Origin: Acinetobacter calcoaceticus
Lineage (GTDB): Bacteria > Pseudomonadota > Gammaproteobacteria > Pseudomonadales > Moraxellaceae
Direction of reading: 5' to 3'
DNA: 64,000 nucleotides
Assembly (NCBI RefSeq): GCF_004345325.1
Contig: NZ_SLVJ01000008.1
Coordinates: 16,591 to 80,590 of the forward strand
Position numbers and translations under genes: made by a program. Each line of letters opens with the position of its first letter. The first letter of the stretch is position 1. Below the pieces are notes generated by a model that was not told the DNA's origin, searched no databases, and was given only the letters and a program-made list of their open reading frames with translations. Positions 26,745-35,092 of this stretch are shown piece by piece.

Positions 26745-27056
26745 ATGGACTTATATAAACTTTCATTCTGGTTCTTTATACCCGCCACGATCATCATACC
26801 GATCTGCGCCTGCATGATCTTCTCTGAGATGTATAAGCATGATAACGACTTTGAACAGGATTATGATTTCCCCAAGACTCGAAAAGAAAAGATCATTTGG
26901 GCCGGCTTTAAATATAGCGCTGTTGCCCTGTGCATCGCTGGTGGTCTGCTGATCATCGACTCATATTTAAAAGGCATGTATTTGTTGACGCTATTTCTGA
27001 TCTTGGCTGCAATATGGATTTATTGGAGTTATAAGAAAGACTTGAAGGATTTTAGA
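26626..27056. repeat. Segmental duplication, copy 2 (partner 23294-23676)
   Basis: See 23294-23676. Copy 2 carries an extra 33 bases (about 26696-26728) that partly repeat the neighbouring ATCCTAGCCAMAACAA sequence. Both copies are followed by a zinc-ribbon gene on the opposite strand: intact at 23930, decayed at 27700. Confidence 0.7.
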
Positions 27057-27059
27057 TAA
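26745..27059 (+). CDS. Small membrane protein (paralogue of 23380-23676)
   Basis: A 104-residue protein, MDLYKLSFWFFIPATIIIPI, with three hydrophobic segments and a charged loop (EMYKHDNDFEQDYDFPK). Unrecognised family; homologous along its length to the protein at 23380-23676 at roughly half identity. Its stop TAA overlaps the next possible ATG as TAATG, suggesting coupling to the following exported protein. Confidence 0.62.
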   Translation: MDLYKLSFWFFIPATIIIPICACMIFSEMYKHDNDFEQDYDFPKTRKEKIIWAGFKYSAVALCIAGGLLIIDSYLKGMYLLTLFLILAAIWIYWSYKKDLKDFR

Positions 27060-27076
27060 TGAAGGAATACAACAAA

Positions 27077-27688
27077 ATGATAAAAAGACTCTTCGCCTTT
27101 GTTCTGATCAGCATATGCCTCGGTCGCGCTTATGCTCAGGATGCTTATCAAAACAGCAACCCCCTTAGTCCGAGTGAACAAAAACAACAACAATTCAATC
27201 GTGAGCTTTATCGAGACGTGGTTCGGGTATTCCCTGAAACTAAACGCATCCCAGCACCGCACTTCTCAAATTACGATCATAGTTATGATTATTTATACTT
27301 CTGGCTCCATGAAAGTAGTCAACTATATAAGTTTATGAGCCATGTGGAATCCAAAGATTGGAGCTTAGATTATGTGCTTGAAGAATTAAATGATCTCACG
27401 CTACTCAAGCAGCGGCAGATCCGATTGGACAAGCCCATCAAGACCAGTTTAGATCTGTTGGAAAAATATGAAGCTGAGGGTGAAGATTCTGAATTTGATT
27501 TTATAGATGATACTAATCCATTATTTGCTACGAATATTGCAAGCTATCTCAAGCCACATGGTTTACACCTAATCCACCTCGAATATGAAAACAATTATTT
27601 CATCGTGGTCGATAGCAAGGAAAAAGCCTTAGCACTGGTCAAAGTACTCGACAAATACGACTACCCTGCGTTTTATATTGAAGATTGA
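27077..27688 (+). CDS. Hypothetical exported protein
   Basis: A protein of about 203 residues with a signal peptide (MIKRLFAFVLISICLGRAYA, cut before QDAY). The mature part is acidic and rich in Tyr, Asp and Glu, with no domain I recognise; its C-terminal half (LHLIHLEYENNYFIVVDSKE) looks like a small alpha/beta fold. ATG 27077 is ten bases after AAGGA. An in-frame ATG at 27059 overlapping the previous stop is the alternative. It probably forms a pair with the upstream membrane protein. Confidence 0.55.
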   Translation: MIKRLFAFVLISICLGRAYAQDAYQNSNPLSPSEQKQQQFNRELYRDVVRVFPETKRIPAPHFSNYDHSYDYLYFWLHESSQLYKFMSHVESKDWSLDYVLEELNDLTLLKQRQIRLDKPIKTSLDLLEKYEAEGEDSEFDFIDDTNPLFATNIASYLKPHGLHLIHLEYENNYFIVVDSKEKALALVKVLDKYDYPAFYIED

Positions 27689-27699
27689 AGTTGAGGTTT

Positions 27700-27768
27700 T
27701 TAGCGGCAGCACTGTGAACAGGTCCAATGCTTACTGACTGTAGTCAAAGCTTTCACAAGCATATGGCA
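27700..27768 (-). pseudogene. Remnant of the zinc-ribbon gene (copy of 23930-24157 tail)
   Basis: On the minus strand this reads MLVKALTTVSKHWTCSQCCR-stop, matching the end of the 23930 gene, MIAKPVTAVSNRWICSQCGR-stop. The N-terminal CxxC part and the helices are missing and the last CG has become CC. It shows that the duplication once included this gene. Confidence 0.65.
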
Positions 27769-27917
27769 TCAATAAGCATTACCCCGTCAAACTTAATTCC
27801 TATGATGTTGTCAATCAAGTGGCATCGGTTTAATCTTAACCCGATATATTTCCGGCACATCTCTATTGAACTGCCCTACACCTAACAGTATAGAATTAAA
27901 TTTAATCAGTAGATTAT

Positions 27918-28794
27918 ATGAAACCTTCTAGCATTTACACCCCGACGATTATATTGATGGCAATCGCTGCGGGTATTTGCTCAGGCAGTAATTATTTTAG
28001 CTAACCGCTGATTCACAGTATGAGTCTGGCGCTGCAACTCCCCGAAGCAACGATTGCTTGGGTGCCAACGGTCGCTCAAATCGCCTATGCCTGTGGTCTA
28101 CTGTTGCTGATGCCTCTGGGCGATATCGTCGAAAAGCGCAAATTACTACTGATCTTGATGTTACTGGCCGCCTCGGGTTTATTACTCAGTGGTTTCAGTA
28201 GCCATATTGCTTTGATTATTATTGGCACCGTGATTACTGGCTTATTTTCAGTTTCGGCACAGTTATTATTACCGCTGGCGGCCAGTTTAGTGCCGATGCA
28301 TCACAGTGGTCGCGTTGTCGGCCTATTTGGGCTGGTCGGGATTATCGATACCTTTATTGCCAACTTTGCTGGCCGTTATATCGATCGGGGCTATATCCAT
28401 CGTATCTCGATGTCTTGTGGCTTTGGCCTGATTCTGAGTTGGTTGTTGTTTTTATTATTACCCTTGCATTTTATATTTTATATACTCGGCAGCATCTTGA
28501 TTTATGCCTCACTTTCGGCAGTACATGTCACCAATCAAAGCATTGTGTTTAAGCTCAATCAACAACTCAAATCACGCTTTAATGCCATCTATAGACCAGT
28601 TATTTTTTGGGTGGCGCATTTGGCACCCTGAGCGGCAGTTATATGTGGCGACATTGGGGCTGGATGGGGTCTGTGTATTGGGTCTAACCTTTGCCGTACT
28701 GACCTTGTGGTGTTGTTGGAGAGATTGGCAAGACCAGTTGAAAAATCAGTTGAATGCTGAGTTGAAAGAGAACGCGCTGAATAACCCGTCATAA
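27918..28794 (+). pseudogene. MFS transporter pseudogene
   Basis: The reading begins MKPSSIYTPTIILMAIAAGI and is stopped by TAA at 28002-28004 (after SGSNYFS, where the family usually has Gln, so CAA to TAA). It resumes with PLIHSMSLALQLPEATIAWV through a normal MFS region (LLLMPLGDIVEKRKLLL). Frame is lost near 28593, where a one-base deletion would restore the MFS-like reading MTSYFLGGAFGTLSGSYMW, and again near 28680 before GLTFAVLTLWCCW. With three lesions the gene is dead. It resembles drug/sugar-efflux MFS proteins. Confidence 0.8.
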
Positions 28795-28852
28795 GCGATC
28801 TAGGCCAATGACGGGTAATGAGTGATGGATAAGACTCAGGATCGGGTTGGCT

Positions 28853-30223
28853 TTAATCCAACTGATTTTTATAAATCACGCCATCTTTCATAATCACAGC
28901 GAGATTTTTTTCAGGATCAGCGATCAATTGGATATTTTCAATTGGATCACCATTGACCAAAAGTATATCCGCCAATGCACCTTCTTCAATCACGCCCAAC
29001 TTGCCTACATAAGGTGAACGTTCACCCGAAAGTTTGAGTAATTCTGCATTGGTTGAGGTGGCCATTTTCAAGACTTCAACCGGGCTATACCAACGGGTCA
29101 TGGTCGCCAGAATTGCGCCTTGATTTTTGGTCATCTGCGGATTAAATAAAATATCGGTGCCCCAAGACACTTTTAATTTGTACTTTTTGGCTAAGTCATA
29201 GGCCTTGTCTGTGCCCGCCTGTACCTGCATTTGTTTTTGACGATTTGCCCCGACTTGAGGATTGGCGAATTCATTATCAATAAAGGCTTGGCCACTTAAC
29301 CATGCGCCTTTGCTGGCCATCATTTTCGCGGTAGGCTCATCCAAAAGCTGTGCATGTTCAATCACTTTGACCCCACCTTGCAAAGCCATTTGGATGGCTT
29401 TAGGGGTATAGGCATGCACCGATACATAAGTGCCCCAGTTGTCGGCAGCATCGACTGCGGCTTTAAACTCTTCCACAGAATATTGCGCCACATCAATCGG
29501 ATCGTAGGTCGAGGACACCCCGCCCCCTGCCGCCAGTTTAATCTGGGTTGCACCCAACATTAATTGTTCACGGACACGTTTACGCACTTCATCTGGCCCA
29601 TCGGCAATGATGCCGCCGCCAGCCGCTTCACCACGACTCAGCACACCATTTGAAGTCGATGGTATATCGTAAGTCATCCGAAAATCACCATGCCCACCGG
29701 TCTGGGAAATAATCGCACCCGATGGCCAAATCCGTGGACCAGTGACAATCTTGCTATCAATGGCGCGTTTTAATGAAAAGACTGGGCCGCCCAAATCACG
29801 CACCGTGGTAAAACCACGCATCAAGGTATTATTGGCTTCTTGCGCCGCCATAAAATTCATATCCGCAACTTCAGCACTCATCATTTTCATCGCGGGTAAG
29901 GCTGCCAACATACTGTGCCAGTGCGCATCGATTAATCCGGGCATTAAAGTACGATTAGCCCCTTCAATCAGCTTTACCTGATCCAAAGGTATATTAATCT
30001 CTTTCATGATGGCTTTAATCTGATTGCCTTCGACCAATACATGCATCGGTGGCGTTAATTTTGTCGATTTACCATCAAAGATACGCACATTTTTAAATAA
30101 TACAGTTTGCTTTTCTGCCACTGCAGTAGAGGGTGAAACAGTGGACGGACTATGTGCAGAAACGCTCGTTACAGCACCGAGCAATAAAATACAGGTATAG
30201 AGGATTGGAAGATTAAATCGCAT
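28853..30223 (-). CDS. Periplasmic amidohydrolase (imidazolonepropionase-like/prolidase-like)
   Basis: A 456-residue metal-dependent hydrolase with a signal peptide (about 1-23, cut after VSA). It shows metal ligands in order: His-x-His in GLIDAHWHSM, the bridging Lys in TQIKLAAGGG, His in YVSVHAYTPKA, His in VIEHAQLLD and Asp in SWGTDILF. These are typical of the amidohydrolase subfamily that cleaves Xaa-Pro dipeptides, N-acyl amino acids or cyclic amides. Substrate unknown. ATG 30223 follows AGGGAAAC. It stands alone. Confidence 0.87.
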   Translation of the reverse strand: MRFNLPILYTCILLLGAVTSVSAHSPSTVSPSTAVAEKQTVLFKNVRIFDGKSTKLTPPMHVLVEGNQIKAIMKEINIPLDQVKLIEGANRTLMPGLIDAHWHSMLAALPAMKMMSAEVADMNFMAAQEANNTLMRGFTTVRDLGGPVFSLKRAIDSKIVTGPRIWPSGAIISQTGGHGDFRMTYDIPSTSNGVLSRGEAAGGGIIADGPDEVRKRVREQLMLGATQIKLAAGGGVSSTYDPIDVAQYSVEEFKAAVDAADNWGTYVSVHAYTPKAIQMALQGGVKVIEHAQLLDEPTAKMMASKGAWLSGQAFIDNEFANPQVGANRQKQMQVQAGTDKAYDLAKKYKLKVSWGTDILFNPQMTKNQGAILATMTRWYSPVEVLKMATSTNAELLKLSGERSPYVGKLGVIEEGALADILLVNGDPIENIQLIADPEKNLAVIMKDGVIYKNQLD

Positions 30224-30547
30224 TAAAAAGTTTCCCTAAATCAAGTCTTTTGTACAAGCGAAAGGTGTTTTTAAGTCACAAGTTTTAAGCCACATGTCTT
30301 TTAAATTCAATTGTCATTCTACAAAGTCATTGCTGATCCAAATCCAGATCGGCAAATGCTTTGAATAGGTATTGCATCGAATTTCAATTCTATTGCAGCC
30401 AAAGATAAATTATAAATTCTCATCAGTAGACAATATAAATTGAATCTCAATTTTAACCATTTCAGTTATTTTATTTTTAAAATTCTTATAGCAAAAAAGT
30501 AACCGGAGCTGGGCAGTTTCAAATATGAAGTGCGGCAGCAATAAAGA
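30224..30547. other. Intergenic region, no gene seen
   Basis: A 324-bp AT-rich gap upstream of the amidohydrolase. It should contain that gene's promoter, but I see no clear operator, RNA or terminator. Confidence 0.5.
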
Positions 30548-30931
30548 TCACTCTTTCTCAGCAAAAATCACTTTAACGGGTGCATTGGCTTGATAGCTTT
30601 GTGATGCCGGCCCATATTGCGGATTAAAGCGCGGATGCCAGGCGCGGAGTTCAGTATCCGAAATCCATTCTAGTTGTAATTCATTTTCAGGCGCATTGCC
30701 ATCAAATTGAACCAGTGCATTCATCGCTGATTGGCACTCTTCAGATACCCCCGCTTCTAGCACTGAGATCTGAGTTTTACGCTCTCCAATGAGTGAACCG
30801 TTATGGCGACATTCACAAATTTCAACATGATATTGCCCTGTGGGTGAGGGTAGATTGTAAATGATTTTATTTGGACCACATCCAGTCACTAAAACTGACA
30901 TTATCACGAGCATTGGAATATTTTTTTTCAT
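30548..30931 (-). CDS. Hypothetical lipoprotein
   Basis: A 127-residue protein with a lipoprotein signal: MKKNIPMLVIMSVLVTGC, modified Cys18. The mature domain (YHVEICECRHNGSLIGER, WISDTELRAWHPRF) looks like a small all-beta fold that I do not recognise. ATG 30931 follows AAGGTGG. It lies downstream of the terminator that ends the tubulin-like operon and is transcribed separately. Confidence 0.65.
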   Translation of the reverse strand: MKKNIPMLVIMSVLVTGCGPNKIIYNLPSPTGQYHVEICECRHNGSLIGERKTQISVLEAGVSEECQSAMNALVQFDGNAPENELQLEWISDTELRAWHPRFNPQYGPASQSYQANAPVKVIFAEKE

Positions 30932-31118
30932 CAAACCACCTTATGCTGATCGTCCCGTGATCAGTTCACGAACATTCCCTTGCAATATAAATACTGTGGT
31001 TTCTGTGGCTTTACAACATATATTTGGCTGTTTGATCACTAACAATCCAGCGGTTTGAACATGAGCTATTATTCTTAAGTAATCCTTATAAATATGCTTT
31101 AAATCAATACCAAATCAA

Positions 31119-31154
31119 TAAAATGGCTAGAACATCAACGTTGATATTCTAGCC
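31119..31154 (-). terminator. Terminator of the tubulin-like operon
   Basis: A 30-base near-perfect palindrome: GGCTAGAAC-ATCAAC (31125-31139) pairs with GTTGAT-ATTCTAGCC (31140-31154) with one mismatch. On the minus strand it is followed by ATTTTATTG. It lies 7 bases after the last gene of the run. Confidence 0.75.
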
Positions 31155-31161
31155 CTGAAAT

Positions 31162-32040
31162 CTAGTGACAATACTTACGATCCAATATCTCTAGACCTTG
31201 TTCAGTATTGCTTTTTAATAAGGCTGAATCTTTAGGCGTCAGTTCAGGTATATTTGACCAGACAAAGCCGACTATAGATTCCTCTTGATTATATTTCACA
31301 TTATTAAACTCATGTGCCAAGTACATTTTACAAATGCTCTGTTTAACTTTTTTCTCATAGGCCTTGGTATACGGCACTACTTTAGATGTCAAATTGCCAT
31401 TTGAATAAGTCGTGCTCAATCGACGCGCTTTGGAAATATCATTTCCATCAGGATCTGATCCTGCACTAAATTGCATCAGTTCCAATCCAGATGCTGTCAC
31501 CGAGAATGCTTGAGAATCGAGTGTTAAACCTTGCAACTCCCCCTTTAACTTAGCAGTGCCATCATTTTTTATGCTAATGACAGCCATATCAAATGAAGTA
31601 TTGAAATTCATTCCATATAATGCACGACTAGCAGATAGAATAATTAGCAACTCATTATTATTTAATAAAAAAACTTGGGAAATACGTGATGGTTCACCTG
31701 TATAGAATTTACCGTCACTTGGATCAGGTCTTTCTCCGCTAGGCACATAGATATTTTTAAGTGAGTATTTTTTATTGTTATAGCTAACGACTGAATTTTG
31801 ATAATCTTCATTATCCGTATTTATAAATATCTCATTATCCTTATTTTTATAGACATATTTATTAAATATTACGCCTCCCTCTCCAGATTGTTGAGGGTAG
31901 ATTTCTGTGGAAAGCGCTTGCTGTGACAAATTTTGAGCTTTGGCACTATTTTCCACTGTGGTTGGATTTGCAATCAGCGATTGTGTGGTAAATAGTCCGA
32001 CGATGAGACTCATCGCCGAAATTTTAAATTTTAACTTCAT
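31162..32040 (-). CDS. Hypothetical exported protein, last gene of the tubulin-like run
   Basis: A 292-residue protein with a signal peptide (SLIVGLFTTQSLIA, cut near residue 24). The mature part is beta-rich (GGVIFNKYVYKNKDNEIFIN, SQVFLLNNNELLIILSASRA) and ends in a helical region with CKMYLAHEFNNV. No known domain. ATG 32040 follows TTGGAAAT. It is 38 bp after the DUF2799-like lipoprotein gene and just before a terminator, so it shares its transcript. Confidence 0.6.
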   Translation of the reverse strand: MKLKFKISAMSLIVGLFTTQSLIANPTTVENSAKAQNLSQQALSTEIYPQQSGEGGVIFNKYVYKNKDNEIFINTDNEDYQNSVVSYNNKKYSLKNIYVPSGERPDPSDGKFYTGEPSRISQVFLLNNNELLIILSASRALYGMNFNTSFDMAVISIKNDGTAKLKGELQGLTLDSQAFSVTASGLELMQFSAGSDPDGNDISKARRLSTTYSNGNLTSKVVPYTKAYEKKVKQSICKMYLAHEFNNVKYNQEESIVGFVWSNIPELTPKDSALLKSNTEQGLEILDRKYCH

Positions 32041-32078
32041 AGGTAATTTCCAATAAATTCAATAATCAATTCAGCTTT

Positions 32079-32636
32079 TTAGTAATCAAAACTTGCAGTA
32101 CGTTTAAATTCTTTCAAATCACGTTCTGCAATATTATATTCCCGTTTGGCCTGACCCAGTTTATTTTCCGCATTGTCGTATTTCTCACGATAATTTTTTC
32201 TGGTTTCTGCTTTTAAATCATAGTCATACATTTTTGATTTAGCATTTGCCATAGTATCTTCAAGAGCGACCAAGTTTTTATTCGCAATATAAAAGCTATT
32301 CGCAGCATTATAATAGGGTCTTAAATTGTTTTGTAATTCCATTGGACAGCTCTGATATGTGCCACGCCCCTGCAACGCATAATCAAAAATTGTTTGAGGA
32401 TTACAATAGTTCTTCAAGCCTTTTTTATAGCCTTGGACATAGGCTTCATTATCCAATACAGTCTTGTGCTTAATACATGCTTGGGCTCTTTTTTGCATTA
32501 ATGAGCCGTTTCCATTAAAACCATCATTTTGACCAATCAGATTCCAATTCGCAGAAAGGCATTCATTTTTAGACATGATTGCACAGCCTTGCATGAGTGA
32601 AACACTACTCAGCAGCAATAAAAATTTAAACTTCAT
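32079..32636 (-). CDS. DUF2799-like lipoprotein
   Basis: A 185-residue lipoprotein: MKFKFLLLLSSVSLMQGC with Cys18 as the acylated residue. The mature N-terminus CLSANWNLIGQNDGFNG and the later YVQGYKKGLKNYCNP match the DUF2799 pattern (Cys, Trp, IGxxDG). The C-terminal third is a charged coiled coil (about 125-180). ATG 32636 is chosen because GGGGGGAAAA directly precedes it. Function unknown; probably anchored in the outer membrane. An intrinsic terminator separates it from the gene upstream. Confidence 0.75.
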   Translation of the reverse strand: MKFKFLLLLSSVSLMQGCAIMSKNECLSANWNLIGQNDGFNGNGSLMQKRAQACIKHKTVLDNEAYVQGYKKGLKNYCNPQTIFDYALQGRGTYQSCPMELQNNLRPYYNAANSFYIANKNLVALEDTMANAKSKMYDYDLKAETRKNYREKYDNAENKLGQAKREYNIAERDLKEFKRTASFDY

Positions 32637-32653
32637 TTTTCCCCCCAGAAAAA

Positions 32654-32701
32654 AATAAAAAAGTCTCAATATGATTTTCCCCAATCGGACGTTGAGACTT
32701 T
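32654..32701 (-). terminator. Internal terminator/attenuator within the tubulin-like run
   Basis: A 10-bp stem, AAAGTCTCAA and TTGAGACTTT (arms 32692-32701 and 32660-32669), read on the minus strand and followed by a T-rich tract (32644-32659). It lies between the glycine-zipper lipoprotein and the DUF2799-like gene. The loop contains a second GGGGAAAA. Confidence 0.75.
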
Positions 32702-32713
32702 GAAAACAGATGC

Positions 32714-33403
32714 CTAAGTCAAATTAATCACACGTGAATTATGAGCAACTTTCTGACCATTCACGAGCACTTCAGTATCGAGTACATAACGGCCTTTAGA
32801 AACATTGGCAGGGAACTTCCAAGTAAATGAATTTTCGAAACCACCAGAGCCATATTCACTGCTCCCGCTGGTTTGCACATCTTTCACCAGTTCGCGAATA
32901 ACTTTGCCATTGGGATCTTTTAAAATTAATTTTTCTTGCACCCGACTCAATGGTTCTGAGCGCCCTTCAATCACAGTCAAATCAGATTTAACGATAATAT
33001 TTTGTTGAGCTTGGACAGTTTGATTGGGTAAGACCACCGTTGAATATTGCTCTACTCGTGCATATTCAGGTAATACGCCTTTATTGGATTTCTTATAAGC
33101 CGTTTCAACTTCTGCTGCAGATTTTTTTTGCACAGTATTGGCATTAATCATCACACACAGACCTGCAGACAACGCTCCGCCTGCAAGTGAACCCAAAGCC
33201 ATAGCACGATTATTTTGTGCAGATGAATTTGCATTACCATGTGAAAGCGCAAATCCCGCAACGGCACCCACGATTGCCCCGACTGCAGCAGTTCGTTGTG
33301 TATCACAACCACCGTTTGAAGCTGTAGCAAAGCCCCCAGTACTTGTGCAGCCTGAAATCAACAATGTTGTGCTTAACATCGCAATTGTAAGTTGCTTCTT
33401 CAT
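32714..33403 (-). CDS. Glycine-zipper lipoprotein
   Basis: A 229-residue lipoprotein: signal MKKQLTIAMLSTTLLISGC with Cys19. A glycine-zipper-like hydrophobic stretch follows (about 40-85; AAVGAIVGAVAGFALSHG, ALGSLAGGALSAG), a type found in OmpA-associated and SlyB-like envelope proteins. The C-terminal domain is beta-rich (about 120-229; SRVQEKLILKDPNGKVIREL, FTWKFPANVSKGRYVLDTEV), like an extracellular filamin-type fold. ATG 33403 follows CTGGGGAAAA. It is 23 bp after the zinc-ribbon/coiled-coil gene. Confidence 0.7.
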   Translation of the reverse strand: MKKQLTIAMLSTTLLISGCTSTGGFATASNGGCDTQRTAAVGAIVGAVAGFALSHGNANSSAQNNRAMALGSLAGGALSAGLCVMINANTVQKKSAAEVETAYKKSNKGVLPEYARVEQYSTVVLPNQTVQAQQNIIVKSDLTVIEGRSEPLSRVQEKLILKDPNGKVIRELVKDVQTSGSSEYGSGGFENSFTWKFPANVSKGRYVLDTEVLVNGQKVAHNSRVINLT

Positions 33404-33426
33404 ATTTTTCCCCAGATTTAACTCAG

Positions 33427-35010
33427 TTATTCAATGACCATGTCATCAAATGCTTTTGCTTCACCTTGTTCAGCTTGACGTAAAATACGTTTTGCTTGTG
33501 CATTGCTTGATGACTGCGACAAAACTTCTCTTGCTAGCGACTTTGCCAATCCATAATTATTTGATTTCAATGCTCTTTCAGCACGACTTAATTGATTATC
33601 AAATTTTTCTTCATGCTGTTTTCGAGCTGCTTCAGCTGCTTGTTTACGTTGTAATTCAGCCGCTTTCTGGCGCTCTTTAGCTACCTGTTCAGCTTGCTTA
33701 CGTGCTGATTCAGCCGCTTTTAGACGCTCTTTATCTGCTTGTTGGACTTTGAGCAGATCTAATTCGGCTTGTATCTGACGTTGGCTGGCTTGTTTCTCCG
33801 CCTCTGCGACTGCTGCATTTGCTGGAGATGCGGTTGCTACTGGCAACTCACTGTTTGGCATAGGCGCTTCGATTTGATTATTGATTTTCTGCTCGGCTGC
33901 ATCTTGTATGGATTGTAATATTTTTTCAGCACCAGGAACCTCGACATCTAAAGCCAATGCGGCATTTACAGTCTCATGTGCTTGCTCAAGCTCGCCCGAT
34001 CGAAGCAGTTTTTTCGCTTGAAACATTTTCATATCAGCCGATGAAATCTGCGTATCTGCCAAGCTCATAAGTTTGGTAAATTCTTGATTATCTTTACAGA
34101 GTTTTTTATCTTGTCTAGAAATGCTAAGGGCACGCCTCGGTCTACTCTCACTGAGAAATTGCGATATTTCAGCATTTATACTTTCACAGGGACTCAGTTT
34201 AGAAGCTGCATCTTGACTTGTAGTGCCTGCATTTTTATTTCGTTGCCCATTGAAGTAAATCAATCCAATGATCAAGATAAAAAATGCGATGAATTTAAAT
34301 TTTGAAGTATCGGCCTTTAGAGGCTTAAATGGAACTGATGGTAACGGCTGACGCTGAGGTTGTTGGCCAAATGGATCTGGCAATGGTGTAGACTGCGGTT
34401 GTTGACTCAATGGATCTGGCAATGGCGCCGCTTGTGGTTGCTGACTAAAGGGATCTGCCAAGGGTGTAGAAGCGACTGGCGCACTTTGATTGACAGCCTG
34501 GGTATAATCATTCGGATATCCAGTCAAATGAGATTGGTTTTTTAGTTTTATCTGATCAGCATTCAGCCATATATTGGGTACAGTTTTAAGATCTCTTAAC
34601 CGTACAAATACCCCATTAAATTTTTTAAATGCATATTTATCATGCAATCTAAGCTCATCTAAACTACGACCGACCACGACGACGCCACGGATTTCTTTAT
34701 TGGTCTTTTTAGAAAGATGGATCACCAAGGCTGGGTTCTGCTCAGGCAGCGCATTATTTTTATTTTGACTGCTGACTTGCGGATTGCTATTGCTTGGGTT
34801 GTTATTGCTTGAATGACTACTGCTTGGATTGTTACTACTTGGGTTGTTACTGCTTGGATGACGATTGCTAGGATGGCTATTGCCCGCAACTGGCACGGCC
34901 CTAGGCTGCGCTGCAGTTTGTGAGGCACCACAAAATGGACAATATTTAACTTCAAGTTGTAGCTTTTGTTCACACTGCTTACAACCACTGTATTTTTCTT
35001 GCGTAGCCAT
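33427..35010 (-). CDS. Zinc-ribbon, repeat-rich, single-helix membrane protein with coiled coil
   Basis: A 527-residue protein with a modular layout. An N-terminal zinc ribbon (C10, C13, C24, C27: CKQCEQ, YCPFCGA) is followed by a low-complexity Asn/Ser/Pro linker (45-80), a small beta domain (95-155; GVVVVGRSLDELRLHDKYAF) and a 13-residue repeat (three copies, about 181-219). One membrane helix follows (237-255), then helical TPR-like segments and a long charged coiled coil (about 405-475). The ribbon should be cytosolic and the C-terminal part periplasmic. ATG 35010 is preferred to a TTG at 35019. It follows the tubulin-like gene by 82 bp. Confidence 0.68.
   Translation of the reverse strand: MATQEKYSGCKQCEQKLQLEVKYCPFCGASQTAAQPRAVPVAGNSHPSNRHPSSNNPSSNNPSSSHSSNNNPSNSNPQVSSQNKNNALPEQNPALVIHLSKKTNKEIRGVVVVGRSLDELRLHDKYAFKKFNGVFVRLRDLKTVPNIWLNADQIKLKNQSHLTGYPNDYTQAVNQSAPVASTPLADPFSQQPQAAPLPDPLSQQPQSTPLPDPFGQQPQRQPLPSVPFKPLKADTSKFKFIAFFILIIGLIYFNGQRNKNAGTTSQDAASKLSPCESINAEISQFLSESRPRRALSISRQDKKLCKDNQEFTKLMSLADTQISSADMKMFQAKKLLRSGELEQAHETVNAALALDVEVPGAEKILQSIQDAAEQKINNQIEAPMPNSELPVATASPANAAVAEAEKQASQRQIQAELDLLKVQQADKERLKAAESARKQAEQVAKERQKAAELQRKQAAEAARKQHEEKFDNQLSRAERALKSNNYGLAKSLAREVLSQSSSNAQAKRILRQAEQGEAKAFDDMVIE
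34358..34474. repeat. 39-nt in-frame tandem repeat, three units
   Basis: Units start at 34358, 34397 and 34436 with exact 39-base spacing and point differences. They encode APLPDPFSQQPQx in the zinc-ribbon/coiled-coil membrane protein. Period and frame are kept, so the number of units can vary without breaking the gene. Confidence 0.85.
34792..34881. repeat. 15-nt in-frame tandem repeat, six units
   Basis: Six 15-base units (GCTTGGRTKRYTRYT-like on the plus strand) encode a five-residue SNNPS-type linker near the N-terminus of the same protein. It is imperfect but in constant phase. Confidence 0.8.
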
Positions 35011-35092
35011 CCAAATCAACCTATTTCATCATTTATTTTTTCAGTCTTACCTACTGCCACTCCCCGAGTAGGAGCAGCAGATTTCATTCAGC

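Noticed and set aside
34792..34881. Short regular repeats as a CRISPR array
   Set aside because: Units are 15 bases, contiguous without spacers, and in frame inside a protein gene.
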